DNA from: Medicago truncatula
Lineage: Eukaryota; Streptophyta; Magnoliopsida; Fabales; Fabaceae
Assembly (NCBI RefSeq): GCF_003473485.1
Contig: NC_053046.1
Coordinates: 9,186,001-9,250,000 of the forward strand
Length of the DNA: 64,000 nt
Reading direction: 5' to 3'
Both the position numbers and the translations under genes were made by a program. Of the stretch, positions 59,285 to 64,000 are shown one piece after another. Position 1 is the stretch's first letter. Each line of letters begins with the position of its first letter. The notes under the pieces are model-generated. The model was not told where the DNA came from. It did no database searches and saw only the letters and a program-made list of their open reading frames with translations.

Positions 59285-59705
59285 AATTGGCATTGAGAGT
59301 CTGGTTCAATTGATCAAACCTCGAACAAAAGTGTGTGCAATATGTGAAAGACTACATCTTCGAGCTCAAACAATGAAGGGTTTCCGACACATTTACCAGT
59401 TTTCGACGGGAATAACTACGATTAGTGGATCGTAAGGATGAAAGTGATCCTTCAGGCGCAACTAATGCGCAAACCACTACACATGAAAATACAAAGAAGA
59501 AATATGAAAAAAAAACCTATTCTTGATACATCAATGCGCCAATGTCTATCTTTGAGAGTATAATGCATTGTGAAAGTGTAAAAGAGGCATGGGATATTTT
59601 AGAGAAAGTGTATGCTGCAGATGAAAAGTTGAAAAAGGTGAAGCTACATGCATTAAGAAGGCAATACGAGCTTCTTCATACACTTTTCAACTTTTCAAAT
59701 TGGTC
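59285..59705 (+). pseudogene. Copia retrotransposon remnant: primer-binding site and gag fragment
   Basis: TTGGCATTGAGAGTCTG at about 59287-59303 is a mutated tRNA-iMet primer-binding site (TTGGTATCAGAGC). A broken gag follows: pieces near 59390-59520, then an open stretch with CESVKEAWDILEKVYAADEK and LKKVKLHALRRQYELL, the UBN2 type of copia gag. The element is lost after about 59700. Confidence 0.75.
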
Positions 59706-60150
59706 ACCCTTTCACCATTTCTTTGCATCTGGTGTGTTAGGGTAAACAATTTATTTAAGTATTTTAGATAAGTACCACGATGGAGCTATAGATATCAAAG
59801 AAAAACATACGACCAAAATTTAGAACAACGCTATAAAAAGTAAAAAAGTACACATATCTAAAAACATACTATAACTAACCCATAAAATTGTTCAAACATT
59901 ATCATGACCATTAAGCGCCAAATTTACTCATGCATACATGAAACACCTTAGATGTACAGGGTGTTGATTGCTACAACATTATTACATTCTCTTGACTTTT
60001 TAGTTCACAGGAAGTATGTAGAGCAATTTTGGGGCAAAACAATTAGAGTGATTATGCAATAAAAGCCATTGTTTCTCATATTTAGGAAGTTCAATGATTT
60101 GAATCTATATTATGTTTTCTATGAAAAGTGTTAGCAATACTCACACTAAT
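59706..60150. other. Spacer
   Basis: Nothing is recognised. Confidence 0.4.
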
Positions 60151-60152
60151 AT

Positions 60153-60236
60153 GAGAAATGATATTTGTACAACCATTTACCAATGAAAAGTGAGGAAAAA
60201 AGGTTGTCACATTTGGTTGTTCAAATATCATCATTA
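60153..60236. mobile_element. Short MITE copy (same family as 2078-2259), internally deleted
   Basis: AGAAATGATATTTGTACAAC at the left and TTTGGTTGTTCAAATATCAT at the right are the family termini, with only about 40 bp between them. Confidence 0.65.
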
Positions 60237-60324
60237 CTCCGTATTTGTTTATATATCACGACAGAAATGCACGCGAATATACCACATATGTCTGATTTCT
60301 ACTACTTGTATACATATAAATGAA

Positions 60325-60494
60325 AGAGAAATGATATTTGAACATCCATTTAATGACAACTTTCTCTCTCATACTCACATTATTTTTACTTTATCTCTCT
60401 ATTGTTTTGATTTCCGTGCAAATACTTACTTTTTCTTTGTAAATTATAATTGTCACAAAAGTTGTCAACCAAATTGGTTGTTCAAATAACACTC
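60325..60494 (-). mobile_element. MITE, full copy of the 2078-2259 family
   Basis: It begins AGAGAAATGATATTTGAACA and ends TTGGTTGTTCAAATAACACT. The reverse complement aligns with 2078-2259 throughout. Confidence 0.78.
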
Positions 60495-60865
60495 ATGAAA
60501 AAGAAAAAAACAAGATAGACCCACGTCACGTTGTTAAAATATACTGTTCCTAACAACGTCAAAATCACCGCAATAGACACATGGCTCATTGCTAGCATGC
60601 AAAAAATTGAAGCTATATCACTAGTTATGACCAATATTTCAATACTTGGTAGACCAAAGAAGCACACCTGTTAATTTTTTACTCAAAAAACAAATAAAAT
60701 CACTCATGTGTTGTTATGATATGTGTCTTCGTGAAACTTTCGTGATAAATCTTTTCGCTATATTAAGCATTAGCGATTTGTTATACTCTTGTTCCTTGAC
60801 AAAATTTATTAGTCACAACACCTTGTGGCATCCATTTTTAAAATAGTAAAACCTATAAAAAAAAA
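60495..60865. other. Spacer
   Basis: Nothing is recognised. Confidence 0.4.
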
Positions 60866-61154
60866 AGTTAATAGATCTTTATCCCTGTAATATAGGTCAT
60901 TTCTGATTTTTTTCCTGTAAAATATTTTTTTTAATATACCCCCTGTAAAATATTTTTGTTTTGATTTACCTCCCTAATAGGCCAAACAAAAACTAAATTT
61001 ATTTATTTTTTTAAGAAATTTTCATTTTTGTTTAACCTATTAAGGGGGTAAATCAAAACAAAAATATTTTACAGGGGGTAAATCAAAAAAAATATTTTAC
61101 AGGGGGGAAAACCAGAAATGACCTATATTACAGGGGTGTAAAGACCTATTAACC
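60866..61154. mobile_element. Palindromic long-TIR MITE
   Basis: AGTTAATAGATCTTTATCCC, TGTAATATAGGTCATTTCTG and CCTGTAAAATATTTTT on the left are inverted on the right, ending CTATTAACC at 61154. Flanking A-runs hide any target-site duplication. Confidence 0.75.
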
Positions 61155-63504
61155 TTAAAAAAAATGTATTTAATGTTATAGAAAGAAAAGAAAAAATTAT
61201 GGGTTATTTTACAAAAAATAGTATGTTTTATTAAGGATAATTATGGGTTTACACCTTTTTTTTCTCCATACCACTCATATACCATCCCATGTGGCATTTA
61301 TTATTATTTTTTATTTCTCTTCTCATTTATCCTCTCTCTCTCTCTCCGACCATCTTGCCACCCCTCTTTGCTTGTTCGCCACAAGACTCTCCCTCTCTCT
61401 ACCCCTTTCTTCTCTAGCCATCCCTCTAACACATTAAAAAAAGAACGCAAATCCGCAACAAAAGAAACGAAAATCTGAACAAAAACATAGATGGGGTTGT
61501 GAAACGGCACCGATGGTGGTGATATCTTATGGTGAGGACGGGGACAATGTTGTTGACTGTGGGAAACTAGGGTGGTGGACAGAGGGGTCAAGGGTGGACA
61601 AAGAGTGTTAGGTATGAGGCAAACAACGTTAGTGGTGAAATTTGAAGGTAACAACGGTGGCCGACAGTGGTGGGTGCGTGTGTCCGGTGGTGGAGGCAGC
61701 AACAAGTGAGGGGGAAAAGAAAGGGTGGAGAGAGAGAGAGAGTAATGGACAAAACTGCCCCCAATATAATTAACATAAAAAAATCCAGATGGGGGTGTGG
61801 AATTGAGGGTTTACCATATTTGGTGGTCAATGTATCATTACTCTTTATTAATTGTATGAAAAACATAAATTAAAAGAATTGAAAAAAGATAAAATAATAA
61901 ATAGTATAAGACATAATATGAAAATAATGATTAATATTGATATAGTAAAATGATAGGAGTATATAATTTAGAACAAACATATTTTGGTTCATTAATATTG
62001 TAAAATGATATATAATTTAAGACAAACATATTTTATTAGAATTAATGACATATAATTTAAGATAGAATGATTAATGTTGTATTCGTTGCATTAGGACTCT
62101 AACTTTTTTCGGATCTAGATTAATTATGTTTCGATTAATTCCTTGAATAAGACTAAAAGTGATAGTCTGAGATAAAAGGAAAATCAAAAACTTAAAAACA
62201 TTTTTAACTTTTGGTTGCAAATCACAAGATATTTTTTTTATTTTTTAAAGAAGAACATAGTCTTTAATCCTTTAATTTATTGGATAGGTAAAGAGTAAAT
62301 TGATATTTTAATTGTTCATAAATCATATCTCAATTAATGTAAATATCGAAATTGTTAAACTGAACATGATGATCGAAGTTCAAACATCTCGTCCACTTAT
62401 GTATGAGTTTTCAATGGCACTGCCATGCCGTCATCAATTCATTCTCTCGGTCAAACTATTTATTTTGTAAAGAAAAATTAATTTTTTAATTATATAATGT
62501 CAATCAATTCATTCTCTCGGTCAAATTTTTTATTTGACTTTAACAAAGAGCTGGTTTATTTGATAAATTTTCATCAAAACATGTAAAAGATATACCTAAA
62601 TTGTTTTTTCTTGCATCAACACAAGCATAATTCATATACAAATAATTCATATACAAATGTGATGCAAAATTTAATAAAAATACTAAATTAATCAATATTC
62701 TATACGTTTAGGTTTGTTTGATAAGATATGTTTTTGAATTTATAACTTATGTCTTACATGCTCATTTGACTAAAATGACTTGTTTGATTACTATCATTTT
62801 CTTATGAACTTATAACTTTTTTTTTTACTAGTTTACAATGTTTTTTATAAGCTCATTCTAATAGCTTAATCATTATTTATCTCAATTTTACCTTACAATC
62901 GTAAACAAATATAATTAAATATATCATTTTTTCTATCATTTCATATTTCTTAGTTAGCTCAACCGTTAATTTTATCAATCAATATAAATTTAATAAACTA
63001 GTTTATCTATCAGCTCTTACTTTACCCATCAAATGTACACTACTGGTCTATTAACTATTCACTGTTTTTTTCAAACAAAATCTATGACTAAATTAATAGT
63101 ATTCTGATAATATAAGAACTAATTTATCCAAATTTACAATTTAAAAAGTTAAAATACCTATTTTTAAATACTTTTTAATTAAAAAAATGCCTATTTAGTA
63201 TTTATTGATGAATAATTGATTAGGTAAATAAAATAAGTTAACAACTAACAGTCTTACCAGCTTCATCTTAATCTCATCAATCATCATACATATACTGGAA
63301 ACAAGACCGATAGCTTAAATCACGTTCACGATGCGCACTACGCACCCTTTCCAATAAACAGTTAAATTAACAGATTCATATAAATAAATAAAAATCACTC
63401 TCTATCACCTTCACTCATTCATTTTCCCGAGAAAATTCATTTCTACTCAGAAAATTCCATTTTCCCGGGAAATCTCCGATGCAAATCCTTTCCTCCTTCC
63501 GCCG
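61155..63504. other. AT-rich spacer and 5' region of the PAT10-like gene
   Basis: The stretch 61315-61435 is CT-rich and 61640-61745 GA-rich, like an eroded inverted element. GTCAATCAATTCATTCTCTCGG-type wording is repeated at about 62430 and 62500. A TATA word (TATAAAT) lies at 63379-63385, followed by a CT-rich leader. Confidence 0.45.
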
Positions 63505-64000
63505 ATGATGACAATCGTTGATATATGCCGCCCTTCAACTCCCTTTCCGAATCAACCGATGGATCTATGCTTCCGTATTTCTCCTTGCCTCGCTGATCCT
63601 GGTTCGCGCTTAATCGATTTATTGTTTTTAAACTTAATTATAATTATTCTGTTTAATTCGATTTTGCATGCTGAATTGTGAATGTTGTCTGTGATTACTG
63701 TGAGTTTCGATTTTCTGCAATTTTTTTTGGTGTAATTGTTTATTTGTTTGATGAATTTTAGCTCGAAGGTCTTCATCGTGCTTGAAGCTGCTCTTGCTGG
63801 TGGTTCATCTGATTTATGCAGGTGTTCTTTTCTTATTCGATGGAGATTTAATTGAGAAGACTAAGAAAGAACCGTGGTACGTTTTTTCTTGCCTCATTGT
63901 GTATTCTATAATTGAAGCTGCATTTCCTGGATGTTGTTAATTACGTCGCAGTTTAGTGGAAATGCTTGTGAAAAAGGAGATGTGAAATCTTAATAACTGA
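63505..64000 (+). CDS. PAT10: PAT10-type protein S-acyltransferase, 5' part (runs off the window)
   Basis: Exons 63505-63601 and 63762-63880 encode MMTIVDICRPSTPFPNQPMD, then LCFRISPCLADPARRSSSCL and KLLLLVVHLIYAGVLFLFDG, then DLIEKTKKEPWY. This matches the N-terminus of tonoplast/Golgi S-acyltransferase PAT10 (recalled: a DPVRRSS segment, a first membrane helix and an FDAEFIEKTKRDPWY-type stretch). The first membrane segment is the LLLLVVHLIYAGVLFLF run. The DHHC catalytic domain lies beyond base 64000. PAT10 palmitoylates proteins needed for vacuole function and growth (family knowledge). The sequence after 63880 is intron. Confidence 0.85.

Noticed and set aside
61304-61866. Overlapping Pro/Ser-rich frames on both strands
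   Set aside because: They come from CT/GA simple sequence.
1-64000. CRISPR arrays, bacterial operons, phage or viral genes
   Set aside because: None seen; the window is ordinary plant nuclear DNA with spliced genes and retro-elements.

Overview
This is nuclear DNA of a dicot plant, most likely a papilionoid legume close to Medicago. It is AT-rich, the genes are intron-rich with GT-AG introns, and the spacers are packed with MITEs, tRNA-derived SINEs, LINE remnants and LTR scraps of kinds I associate with Medicago. The species assignment is inference.

Layout. (1) 1-1.6 kb (+): 3' part of an SR45a-type RRM/SR splicing factor. (2) 1.6-6.1 kb: nested transposon debris. (3) 6.1-10.4 kb (+): chloroplast ankyrin protein of the AKRP/EMB506 type, seven exons. 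(4) 10.4-14.5 kb: palindromic MITEs and a LINE remnant. (5) 14.6-17.5 kb (+): bifunctional nuclease-domain (BFN/DUF151) plus UVR protein, nine exons. (6) 17.5-35.6 kb: gene-poor, but it holds a DVL/ROTUNDIFOLIA-like small-peptide gene (20.36-20.56 kb, -) and a MIR171 hairpin with its own TATA box (26.87-27.0 kb, +), among LINE, MITE, SINE and TRIM-like remnants. (7) 35.9-43.7 kb (+): ACT-domain Raf-like kinase of the STY8/17/46 group, sixteen exons. (8) 45.38-46.58 kb (-): two spliceosomal RNA genes, U1 and U4, each with plant USE and TATA elements. (9) 47.5-49.0 kb (-): chloroplast rhodanese of the SEN1/STR15-STR16 type, divergent from (10) 49.5-52.9 kb (+): LTO1, a VKOR-thioredoxin fusion. 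(11) 56.6-57.6 kb (+): small SEC14/CRAL-TRIO-like protein. (12) 57.6-63.5 kb: RNase H and copia remnants plus MITEs. (13) 63.5-64.0 kb (+): first two exons of a PAT10-type S-acyltransferase, running off the end.

How the genes relate. There is no operon-like pathway. The common threads are plastid function (AKRP, rhodanese, LTO1 and probably the nuclease protein carry transit-like N-termini) and splicing (SR45a-like factor, U1, U4). From memory, gene content and order match the Arabidopsis chromosome 4 block SEC14-like, LTO1, SEN1, STY17, RTFL6/DVL and SR45a-like (about At4g35750-At4g35785), with AKRP and the BFN gene matching the chromosome 5 block near At5g66040-At5g66055. I read the window as an old conserved gene block swollen by transposon insertions.

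I found no novel multi-gene system. The strongest signals not visible from open reading frames are the MIR171 hairpin and the U1/U4 snRNA pair.
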